DNA of 64,000 nt, from NCBI RefSeq assembly GCF_022179465.1, contig NZ_BPQV01000004.1, positions 62,001-126,000 on the forward strand. Reading direction: 5' to 3'. The stretch is from Methylobacterium organophilum (lineage in GTDB: Bacteria; Pseudomonadota; Alphaproteobacteria; Rhizobiales; Beijerinckiaceae). A program made the translations under genes and the position numbers. Shown piece by piece: positions 57,369 through 64,000 of this stretch (its first letter is position 1; each line of letters opens with the position of its first letter). The notes below the pieces were generated by a model, which worked only from the letters and a program-made list of their open reading frames with translations, was not told where the DNA came from and made no database searches.

Positions 57369-57400
57369 GCAGCCTGCCCGTTGCGCTCGCAACGGCTGCG
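57369..57400 (-). terminator. Terminator of the YbdK-like gene
   Basis: Minus strand: CGCAGCCGTTGC-GAGC-GCAACGG, a 3-base bulge, then GGCTGCG followed by GAAATTT, 13 bases after the gene's stop. Confidence 0.5.
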
Positions 57401-57412
57401 ACGGTCGCTGCC

Positions 57413-58534
57413 TCAGCCCGCCTTTGTCGCCTCGGCGAGCCAGTCGATCACCGCGCTCAGCGCCACGCGGGGGCTCTTGCCCGCCGCGAGCGCCGCCTCG
57501 TGCACGGCGAGTTGGCGATCGGCGCTCGTGCCGTCCCGGGCGATGTGCCGGGCATGGGCGACCTCCGATTCGCATCCCAGGGCCGCCGCGTCCTCGGCCA
57601 CGAGATCGAGCAGGGCGTCCACCGCCTTGCGGACCGGCACCGCACTCGCGGAAGTCTCGTCGATCAGGCTGGCATGGACGCCCTCGCGCTCGGCCCGCCA
57701 GAGATTCTCCATCACGAAGCCGCGGGAGGCGCCGGTCATGTGGGCGTGGATCTCGGGCCGGCGCTCGACCAGGCGCACGAGGCAGCGGAACAGGGCCGCG
57801 ACGGCGAGGCTGTCGGACAGGCGGGTGCAGCTGTCGGCCACCCGCAATTCCAGGGTCGGATAGCGGATCGAGGGACGGATGTGCCACCAGAAGAAGGTGG
57901 CGTCCTCCACCGCCTTCGCCTGGGTCATGGCGGCGACGTAGCGCTCGTAATCGGCCATGTCCTCGAACAGCTCCGGCAGGCCGGTGCGAGGCAGCTCCGC
58001 ATAGACCCGGGCCCGGTAGCCGGCGAGGCCGGTGCGCTCCCGCTCCCAGAAGGGCGAGGAGGTGGAGAGGGCCAGAAGCAGCGGCAGGAAGGGCAGGAGC
58101 CGCCGCATCAGGTCGATGCGCGCCTCGGGCCGGGGCACCTCGACATGGACGTGCAGCCCGCAGACCACGGAGCGTCGCCCGACGATCTGGAGGTCCTCGA
58201 TCATCTTGCGGTAGCGCGCCTTGCGGGTCGGCTTCTGCTCCGACCAGAGCGCGGTCGGATGCGTGCCGGCGGCGAAGACCTTGAGCCCGTAGTCCCGCGC
58301 CACCCCGGCGAGGCCGGAGCGCAGGGCGGTCAGACGCTCCCGGGCCTCGGAGAAGCTCGCGGAGGGCGGCGTGCAGATCTCGATCTGGCTCTGGAGCATC
58401 TCTCGCTCCACCGCCTCGAGCCGGCGCCGGGCCTCGTCGTGGAAATCCCTGGGCACCTCGCGCGGGGCGGAGCGGGACCGGGTGCTCGCGAGAAAGAGCT
58501 CTTCCTCGATCCCGAAGCGGTAGGCGTGGGCCAT
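57413..58534 (-). CDS. Carboxylate-amine ligase, YbdK/GCS2 family
   Basis: A 373-residue glutamate-cysteine ligase type 2 family protein: start FGIEEELFLAST, then LQSQIEICTPP, GTHPTALWSEQKPTRKARY, VCGLHVHVEVP and a late TLELRVADSCTRLSDSLAVA. E. coli YbdK has weak glutamate-cysteine ligase activity; related plant-type enzymes make glutathione precursor. Whether this is the main GshA cannot be told from sequence. The ATG at 58534 begins the conserved FGIEEE block; 58594 is further upstream in frame. Confidence 0.88.
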   Translation of the reverse strand: MAHAYRFGIEEELFLASTRSRSAPREVPRDFHDEARRRLEAVEREMLQSQIEICTPPSASFSEARERLTALRSGLAGVARDYGLKVFAAGTHPTALWSEQKPTRKARYRKMIEDLQIVGRRSVVCGLHVHVEVPRPEARIDLMRRLLPFLPLLLALSTSSPFWERERTGLAGYRARVYAELPRTGLPELFEDMADYERYVAAMTQAKAVEDATFFWWHIRPSIRYPTLELRVADSCTRLSDSLAVAALFRCLVRLVERRPEIHAHMTGASRGFVMENLWRAEREGVHASLIDETSASAVPVRKAVDALLDLVAEDAAALGCESEVAHARHIARDGTSADRQLAVHEAALAAGKSPRVALSAVIDWLAEATKAG

Positions 58535-58699
58535 TGGTTCGTCCTGGCGGCTCCCCGTCTTTTTCCGCGCGCGGGGCAGCGAAGGGACAGGCAAGACTTT
58601 GGCCGCGCGGGACGCCGCACGGCCGTGACACGGGAAAAGGGTGGATCGGGGGGGGCCGCCGCAAGGGGTCCTAAGCGCCCGCGGCGGCGCCCCGGGGCG

Positions 58700-59266
58700 C
58701 TACTTCGGGAGCTCTTCGGCGAGCTTGAGATGCGCGTCGAGGGTCGGCTTCATCTTGGCGGCGAAGGCCTTCAGATCGGGATTGTCGCCGCCATCGGCGT
58801 AGCGCTTGTAGAGGTCGACGGCGTTCTTGTGGGCCGTGACCTGGTCCGAGCGGTACTGCTTCACGAAGTCGTCGCCCTTGAGGCCCTTGAGCGTGTCGAG
58901 CTTGCTCTGGTGGCTGCTGTCGAGGGCCGTCGGCCAGTCGGCCTTGACCTTGCCGCCATCGACCAGGGCCTTGAGGCCGTCGGTGGTGGTGCCGTGATCG
59001 GCGATCATCTTCCGGGCGAAGGCCTTGGTCTTGTCGTCGCCGCGCTCCTCGGCGAGCTGGCTCGATTGCTTCTCGAACAGGTCGCTGATCACGGCCTGGG
59101 TCACGAAATCCTGGGTCGAGGGGCTGACCCCGAGCACCGAATTGACGCCGGTCTTCTCGCCGACGGACTGGGCCGCAACCGGCCCCGCCAGCGCAAGGCA
59201 CAGGGCGGCGAGCCCCATCCCGGTGACGAGTCCCGTCCCGATTCCGGTCCTGCCTGGGCTGATCAT
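58700..59266 (-). CDS. DUF4142 exported protein
   Basis: A 188-residue protein with an N-terminal signal peptide (AALCLALAGPVAAQ, to about residue 33) and a ferritin-like DUF4142 domain: TQDFVTQAVISDLFEKQSSQ, FARKMIADHGTTTDGLKALV, DFVKQYRSDQVTAHKNAVDL and PDLKAFAAKMKPTLDAHLKL. Periplasmic, function unknown. Strong AGGAGGAGCG-type ribosome binding site before the ATG. Confidence 0.92.
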   Translation of the reverse strand: MISPGRTGIGTGLVTGMGLAALCLALAGPVAAQSVGEKTGVNSVLGVSPSTQDFVTQAVISDLFEKQSSQLAEERGDDKTKAFARKMIADHGTTTDGLKALVDGGKVKADWPTALDSSHQSKLDTLKGLKGDDFVKQYRSDQVTAHKNAVDLYKRYADGGDNPDLKAFAAKMKPTLDAHLKLAEELPK

Positions 59267-59341
59267 GGTTCGCTCCTCCTTCCTTCGGCAACCAGAGGAG
59301 GGAGGCGCGGTTCCGCGCCGGGCGCGCCAGCGCGGGCCGCC

Positions 59342-59737
59342 TCAGGACTTCACGATGCGGTCGAGGCGGTTGTTGACGAAGAAATAGAGCTCCTTGGCGC
59401 CGGGCTCGGTGTAGAGCACCTGCACCTCGCGGCCGGCACGACCCTCGCCCACCAGCACGTCGGTCGGCGGCTTGCCCTTGAGACGGACGAGCTCGCATTC
59501 GCCGATCCCCGGCTCGATCGCCGCGGCACCACCCGGCACGGGTCCGGTGCAGGTGCCGCTGCCGTCGAGGACCGGCCCGGAAAAGGTCGGCGCCACGGGG
59601 GCTTGCACCCGGGGAGCCGGGGCGACGGCCGCCACCGGCGGCGGGGCCGGGGGCCGGCCGGACTCCATGCAGCCGGCCAGGGAGCCGCCGACGAGCGCGA
59701 GAAGCAGGAACCGGGCAGACGCGGACAGGCAGATCAC
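59342..59737 (-). CDS. Small lipoprotein of unknown function
   Basis: A 131-residue protein with a lipoprotein signal (LLLALVGGSLAGC, lipobox LAGC, Cys near residue 23), a Pro/Ala-rich linker and a C-terminal domain (about 62-130) ending REVQVLYTEPGAKELYFFVN, reminiscent of small outer-membrane lipoproteins. Its ATG overlaps the stop of the S10 peptidase gene (59734-59737), so the two are co-translated. Function not recognised. Confidence 0.8.
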   Translation of the reverse strand: MICLSASARFLLLALVGGSLAGCMESGRPPAPPPVAAVAPAPRVQAPVAPTFSGPVLDGSGTCTGPVPGGAAAIEPGIGECELVRLKGKPPTDVLVGEGRAGREVQVLYTEPGAKELYFFVNNRLDRIVKS

Positions 59738-61329
59738 GGGGTCGGGTTCTCCATCGGACGCTCGCGGACCGTCGAGGACGGGGCGCTGCCCTCCGTGCGG
59801 CCGCGCAGGGCGGCGGCGAACATCGCGGCGACGTCGTCGTGGAAGGCCATGCGCGCCTCCGGCCGGGAATAGAACATGTGGCCGCCGGGATAGACCTTGA
59901 GCGACAGGCGCGCCCCCGCATCGCGCAGGGGCACCTGATCGATCAGCAGCTTGGAGGCGAAGTAGGGCGTCACGAGATCCGTGTAGCCGTGGGCCACGAG
60001 GATGCGCAAATTCCCGTCGAGGGCCATCACGTCCTTGAGGGCGCCCATCGCCTCCGGGGCGGACCGGCCCGAGCCCCAGGACCAGCCGCGGTTCACGGTG
60101 TTGCTCAGGAGCTCGTAGCGCAGGTCGTTGACGCGCCAGTTCAGGAGGCGGGTGGTGAGATCGACCATGGCGCTGGTGAGCGGCGCCTGCATGGCGGTGA
60201 GCAGCGGGTCCTCGAAGCCGGAATGCGGGGCGGTCGGGTCCGGGTCCCAGCCGGTGACGCCGGTGTCGTAGGCCGAGGCGACGCGGCCCGCCTCTCGGCC
60301 GATCTCGCGCTGGTAGCTCGCCGCCGTGGGCCGCCCGGCCTGCCGCCGCACGGTCTCGGGATCGAGCCCGGTCAGGGCCGAGACGCGCTCCGTGAGCCGG
60401 CCCACCGCCGCCCGGTCGTTCGGCCCCTTCAGGAGATCGGCGAGGTAGCCGCCGGCGGCATAGGCTTCCGCATCGGCCATCAGCTCCCGGGTCGGCAGCC
60501 GGCCCGCGCGTTCGAGCCCGGCGGCGGCGAGGGAGGGCAGGCGGGTCACGAAGCCCCAGGGCGTGGTCCGGGCCGATTGCAGCCAGGCGAAGTCGAGCAC
60601 CGGGGAGACGAGGACCAGCCCGGACAGGCCGATGCCGACATCGCCCTGCAGCTTCTGGGCGATCAGCGGCCCTCGGAAGCCGCCATAGCTCTCGCCGACG
60701 AAGAATTTCGGCGAGGCGAGCCGGTCGTTCTGACGCAGATAGCGGGCGATGGCCGCGGCCAGCACCGAGGCGTCCGCATCGACGCTCCAGTACTTCTTGG
60801 CGTCGTCCCCGGCGGCGCGGCTATAGCCGGTGCCGACGGGATCGATGAAGACGAGGTCGGTGACGTCGAGCCAGGTCGCCGGGTTCGGCTGCAGGGCGAT
60901 CGGCTGCGAGGGGCTGATGCTCGCCCCGTCCAGCGGCAGGCGCCAGGGGCCGATGGCGCCGATATTGAGATAGGCCGAGGACGCCCCCGGCCCCCCGTTC
61001 ACCGCGAAGGTGACGGGCCGGGACGCGGCCTCCTCCGGCTTGCCCCGGGTAAAGGCGGTGAAGGCGATCTCGGCCTGCAGCGCCCCGCTCTCGTCCACGA
61101 GGGCGAGACTGCCGGCGGTGGCCGTGAAATCGAGCTTGCGGCCCTCCGGCAGGACAAGGCTGTGCTGGGTGACCGCATCCGCGGGAAGCTTGCGCCCCTC
61201 GGGCCGCCGCTCGGGGGCCTTCCGCCCGGATTCCTGCGCGCCGCCATGGGGCGCCCCCTGCTGCGCGCCGGCCCCGAGGGGAGCGAGCCCGATGGCGAGG
61301 GCGGTGAGCCCGATGAGGAGGCGATTCAT
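59734..61329 (-). CDS. Exported S10-family serine carboxypeptidase-like protein
   Basis: A 531-residue alpha/beta hydrolase of peptidase family S10 with a signal peptide (about 1-23, ending GAGAQQG). Family motifs are VTFAVNGGPGASSAYLNIGA (oxyanion loop), VFIDPVGTGYSRA, the nucleophile in FVGESYGGFRG, Asp in LVAHGYTDLVTPYFAS, and His in VYPGGHMFYSR, so the triad is complete. It trims C-terminal residues of peptides in the periplasm. It forms an operon with a lipoprotein gene. Confidence 0.92.
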   Translation of the reverse strand: MNRLLIGLTALAIGLAPLGAGAQQGAPHGGAQESGRKAPERRPEGRKLPADAVTQHSLVLPEGRKLDFTATAGSLALVDESGALQAEIAFTAFTRGKPEEAASRPVTFAVNGGPGASSAYLNIGAIGPWRLPLDGASISPSQPIALQPNPATWLDVTDLVFIDPVGTGYSRAAGDDAKKYWSVDADASVLAAAIARYLRQNDRLASPKFFVGESYGGFRGPLIAQKLQGDVGIGLSGLVLVSPVLDFAWLQSARTTPWGFVTRLPSLAAAGLERAGRLPTRELMADAEAYAAGGYLADLLKGPNDRAAVGRLTERVSALTGLDPETVRRQAGRPTAASYQREIGREAGRVASAYDTGVTGWDPDPTAPHSGFEDPLLTAMQAPLTSAMVDLTTRLLNWRVNDLRYELLSNTVNRGWSWGSGRSAPEAMGALKDVMALDGNLRILVAHGYTDLVTPYFASKLLIDQVPLRDAGARLSLKVYPGGHMFYSRPEARMAFHDDVAAMFAAALRGRTEGSAPSSTVRERPMENPTP

Positions 61330-61480
61330 CGTTTCCGTTCTCCGGCGGCTCGCGATGTCTGTCAGGAAGCGCCGTCATTCGACGCACCGGAGCCACCGCG
61401 TCGGAAAGCACGACAGGCCGGGACCCTAGCAGCCGGGGCAGGGCGGGGCGATGCGGCCTTGCGCCCGCACGAGCACCGCT

Positions 61481-61509
61481 AAAACAAAAAGCCCCGGCGG
61501 AGCCGGGGC
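61481..61509 (-). terminator. Terminator of the Bax-inhibitor-1 family gene
   Basis: Minus strand: GCCCCGGC / GCCGGGGC (8 bp), 3-base loop, followed by TTTTTGTTTT. Confidence 0.9.
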
Positions 61510-61535
61510 TTCTCGTGGTTCCTTCGTGCTCGGGC

Positions 61536-62303
61536 TTAGCGGCGGTCGCCGAGCAGCGAGAGCAGGAACTGGAACATGTTGATGAAGTCGAGATACAGCG
61601 TCAGGGCGCCGTTCACCGACATCTTGGCCGCGCCCTCGGCGTCGAGGCCGCTGTAGAGATACATCTCCTTCAGCTTCTGCGTGTCGTAGGCGGTGAGGCC
61701 CGCGAAGATCAGGACGCCGAGCACCGAGATCGCGAACTGGAGCGCGCTCGAGGCGAGGAAGATGTTGACCAGCGAGGCGATGATCAGGCCGATCACGCCC
61801 ATGATCAGGAACGAGCCCATCCCCGACAGGCTGCGCTTCGTGGTGTAGCCGTACAGGCTGAGCGCCCCGAAGGTGGCCGCCGTGATGAAGAACACCCGCA
61901 CCACGCTCGCGCCCGTGAAGACGAGCAGGAGGGTGGACATCGAGGCGCCCATCACCGCCGCGAAGGCCCAGAACATCGTGCGGGCCGAGGCCGACGACAT
62001 CCGGTCCATGCGGAAGGAGAACACGAAGATGAAGGCGAGCGGCGCCAGCATCAGCACCCACTTCAGCGGGCTCGTGTAGAGCGCCTGCCCGAAGGGGGTG
62101 AGGATCGGCCGCGTGCCCTGATAGGCCGCGACCGACAGCATGTTGAGGCCGAGCGCGACCAGCCCCGAGATGCCGAGGCCGACGGTCATGTTGTTGTAGA
62201 CGCCGAGCATGAAGGAGCGCAGGCCCTGGTCGACCTCGACCTGGGTGCCCGCGTAACCCTGCGGCTGGGCGCCGTAGCGGAACGGGCTATTCTCGAATGC
62301 CAT
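61536..62303 (-). CDS. Bax inhibitor-1/YccA family membrane protein
   Basis: A 255-residue protein with seven membrane helices (from about residue 30 to 245). Typical pieces are LRSFMLGVYNNMTVGLGISG at the first helix, FVFSFRMDRMSSASARTMFW, FGALSLYGYTTKRSLSGMGS, and AGLTAYDTQKLKEMY with the conserved Asp-containing tail. BI-1 relatives are pH-gated calcium leak channels or quality-control factors such as YccA on FtsH. Which role applies is not known. Confidence 0.93.
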   Translation of the reverse strand: MAFENSPFRYGAQPQGYAGTQVEVDQGLRSFMLGVYNNMTVGLGISGLVALGLNMLSVAAYQGTRPILTPFGQALYTSPLKWVLMLAPLAFIFVFSFRMDRMSSASARTMFWAFAAVMGASMSTLLLVFTGASVVRVFFITAATFGALSLYGYTTKRSLSGMGSFLIMGVIGLIIASLVNIFLASSALQFAISVLGVLIFAGLTAYDTQKLKEMYLYSGLDAEGAAKMSVNGALTLYLDFINMFQFLLSLLGDRR

Positions 62304-62654
62304 GGGAGTTCCCCCGGGAGCCTCTCTCAGCGTGGACTTGAAACGCGAGGTTCACGCGAAACCTCGGGCATCTCGCGGATGCCTCGCCGCGAAATATGTT
62401 CTGTCGGCCCGTCATAAACAAGAGGCCGGCCGAGCTTGCCTCGACGAATCCAAGTGCCGTCGAGCACATGGAATTTTATCAGAAAACGCGGGATTAAATC
62501 TTGCGTGTCGGCGTTGTGACGCCCGCGTGAACTTTTGGAAACCATTCCGCCGCTGCGGGCAACGGCAAAGCCGGCGCACGGTCCGCGTGCACCGGCCCGG
62601 CAGGGCGACCCTGCCGACGGGCGACTTCCGGGAGGATCGTGGCGCCGTCCCGCC
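62304..62654. other. Intergenic region, 351 bp
   Basis: No supported gene. Contains the promoter of the Bax-inhibitor gene and a 7-bp inverted repeat (CGAGGTT / AACCTCG, 62346-62366). The stretch 62430-62520 is relatively AT-rich. Confidence 0.4.
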
Positions 62655-62990
62655 TCAGAGCTGGCGGGTGGGTGCGCGGCCCATCAGCCAGATCCGGGCG
62701 CGGGCGACCAGCGCCGGGCGGACACGGGCGACGTCCTCGTCGTCGAGGAGCGGGGAGGTGGAGAGGGCGGCGAGATAGGCGTTCTCCCGGTCGCGGCACT
62801 CGCGCAGGGCGGCATCGGCCGCGAGCGTCTTGCCGGAGAGGGCGGCCTTCAGGCCATAGGCCTCGCGCAGGCAGCTCTGCCAGGCGGCATGACTCTGGCC
62901 CGCGGCACCGGCAGGACCTTCGGCCCGGGCGGCCGGGGCCGCCAGGAGAGCGAGGGCGATCAGCGCGGTGCGGGGGAGGGAGAACGGCAT
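62655..62990 (-). CDS. Small secreted protein of unknown function
   Basis: A 111-residue protein with a clear signal peptide (ALIALALLAAPAARA, cleavage near residue 23) and a mature helical domain with two Cys (WQSCLREAYGLK and ALRECRDRENAYLAAL) that could form a disulfide. The layout resembles small periplasmic YARHG/lysozyme-inhibitor-like proteins, but I cannot assign a family. Confidence 0.75.
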   Translation of the reverse strand: MPFSLPRTALIALALLAAPAARAEGPAGAAGQSHAAWQSCLREAYGLKAALSGKTLAADAALRECRDRENAYLAALSTSPLLDDEDVARVRPALVARARIWLMGRAPTRQL

Positions 62991-63133
62991 CGGGCTCGCG
63001 CGAAGGCTTTGGCCGGAGAGATATTTCTCGAAAAGCGATAATCCGAGAAACGTTCCGTCAACCTTCGCGCAAGACGCCTTAACGGGGCGCTAACCGCCGG
63101 CAGAGGGGCCGTCCCGCCGCGGGACAGGCGCGG

Positions 63134-63796
63134 TCAGCGGTTCGCGGTGGTGGCCGGATCGGGATCGCGGCCGAGGGCGACCCAGGCGACGGCGTCCTGG
63201 CTCTCGCGCTTGACGAAGACGTAGCCGGTCTGGCGCCAGGGCAGGACGGCGTTGGTCTTGTTGTCGAGGATCAGGTCACCGCGGTCGGTCAGGATCGTGA
63301 GGACGGCGTGGCCCTCGCCCTTCTCGTCGACCACCACGGTCATGCGCATGGCCCGCCGCGGCAGCCCGGCCTCGGCCAGCAGGCGGCGCTTGAGCAGCTG
63401 GAAGTCCTCGCAATCGCCCATGCCGTCCTCGGCGAGGTCCCAGCGGTCGGCCGAGCCCCAATGGTCGAGGTCGGTGACCGCGCGGATGGACTTGTTGACC
63501 CGCTTGTTGACCGCGTTGATCGTCTGCCAGGTCGCGTTCGAGAGGGCGATGCGGGCCGGCTCGCTGCGGTCGAGGGCGCATTCGGCCGGATAATTTTCGC
63601 AGAAGGTGGCCCAGGCGGCGATGGGCTTGGCCGGGCCGGTCACGGTGGCGGTGGACGGGGACCGGTTCGGCAGGGCGGCGAGCGTCTGGGCGGCGGCGGG
63701 GGCCGCGGCGGCAAGGACCAGGGCGAGGCCCGCGGCGAGCACCCGGAGCCGGGCCCTGCCCGCGCCGCCGACCCGCTTGGAGAACCCGTCACGCAT
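63134..63796 (-). CDS. Bacterial transglutaminase-like cysteine peptidase (BTLCP)
   Basis: A 220-residue exported protein. The signal peptide (about 15-37, ALVLAAAAPAAAQ) is followed by a BTLCP domain: WATFCENYPAECALDRSEPA, INAVNKRVNKSIRAVTDLDH, and the triad Cys in EDGMGDCEDFQLLKRRLL, His in GEGHAVLTILTD, and Asp in LILDNKTNAV. The family acts in the periplasm, LapG being its best-known member. No LapD-like partner is seen here. Confidence 0.93.
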   Translation of the reverse strand: MRDGFSKRVGGAGRARLRVLAAGLALVLAAAAPAAAQTLAALPNRSPSTATVTGPAKPIAAWATFCENYPAECALDRSEPARIALSNATWQTINAVNKRVNKSIRAVTDLDHWGSADRWDLAEDGMGDCEDFQLLKRRLLAEAGLPRRAMRMTVVVDEKGEGHAVLTILTDRGDLILDNKTNAVLPWRQTGYVFVKRESQDAVAWVALGRDPDPATTANR

Positions 63797-63821
63797 GACC
63801 CGTACTCACCGTTAAGCTTTC

Positions 63822-63836
63822 GTTTAGGAAGCTCGC
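63822..63836. promoter_or_regulatory. Imperfect CtrA-type box
   Basis: TTAA-GCTTTCG-TTTA, one base off the CtrA consensus, 26 bases upstream of the BTLCP ATG on the minus strand. Confidence 0.35.
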
Positions 63837-63865
63837 ACGGGCGTCGCCGACCGGCAATCGCGAGG

Positions 63866-63880
63866 TTAAAATTCGGTTAA
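63866..63880. promoter_or_regulatory. Perfect CtrA-type box
   Basis: TTAA-AATTCGG-TTAA, an exact match to the alphaproteobacterial CtrA consensus TTAA-N7-TTAA, about 70 bases before the BTLCP start. Suggests cell-cycle control. The rest of 63797-64000 holds no supported gene. Confidence 0.55.
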
Positions 63881-64000
63881 CGGCATTTTTAGGATTCGAG
63901 CGATTCCCTCCGGAGAGGCTTCAGACAGGAGCCTTTCGTCCCGCTCCGCGGTCCCGGAACGAAGCGGCGACGGCACGAACGTGGCATGCTTGGCCGCGCC

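Overview
The window looks like a chromosomal segment of a pink-pigmented, high-GC alphaproteobacterium of the Methylobacterium/Methylorubrum type (Hyphomicrobiales). This is inferred from the very GC-rich codon use, the gene neighbourhoods (yajC-secD-secF, surE-type pcm next to an nlpD-like gene, minCDE, groESL behind a CIRCE element) and families typical of the order (DUF2336, BTLCP transglutaminase-like proteases, orphan ParA). No tRNA, rRNA, CRISPR array, insertion sequence or prophage was recognised.

0-16 kb is mostly housekeeping: the end of a flavin reductase, a chemotaxis receptor, a CitE-like protein, an SLT transglycosylase overlapping a DUF2336 protein, NAD kinase, CutA, Pcm, an NlpD-like LytM factor, YidB and a DUF815 ATPase. 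It ends with yajC-secD-secF followed by an Mth938/DUF498 protein and a catalytically degenerate phytoene-synthase-like protein. The last two resemble the mitochondrial complex I assembly factors NDUFAF3 and NDUFAF6.

16-27 kb carries a lactate-permease gene behind a perfect inverted repeat, a GNAT acetyltransferase, trmFO, a DegP-like protein lacking all three catalytic residues, an ECF sigma/RskA-type anti-sigma pair facing a fasciclin-domain gene, a decayed membrane-protein gene, typA/bipA and an Xre/RES toxin-antitoxin module. 27-43 kb holds two minC genes (one isolated, one in minCDE) separated by two tandem small membrane proteins, a cytochrome P450 broken by one missing base, DUF167, a Tat-exported Gfo/Idh/MocA oxidoreductase, CorA, CIRCE-groESL, an orphan ParA pair, a class III cyclase and a PBP1A-type penicillin-binding protein.

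43.6-57.0 kb is the most interesting region and reads as one metabolic island: hyuA-hyuB (hydantoinase/oxoprolinase family), a CoxG-like protein, a divergent creatininase-family protein, an IclR regulator, a Tsx-like outer-membrane protein, a BMP-family (nucleoside-type) periplasmic binding protein, and a three-subunit molybdenum hydroxylase. One 19-bp palindrome, close to GTATCC-N7-GGATAC, lies in front of hyuA, in front of iclR and twice in front of the hydroxylase operon. In each place it overlaps a plausible -10 box. This suggests a single IclR-controlled system for uptake and oxidative/hydrolytic breakdown or salvage of a nitrogen heterocycle (purine, pterin or hydantoin-like). The substrate cannot be read from sequence.

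57.4-64 kb has a YbdK-type glutamate-cysteine ligase family protein, a DUF4142 protein, a lipoprotein overlapping an exported S10 carboxypeptidase, a Bax-inhibitor-1 family protein, a small secreted protein, and a BTLCP cysteine protease preceded by a perfect CtrA-type TTAA-N7-TTAA box.
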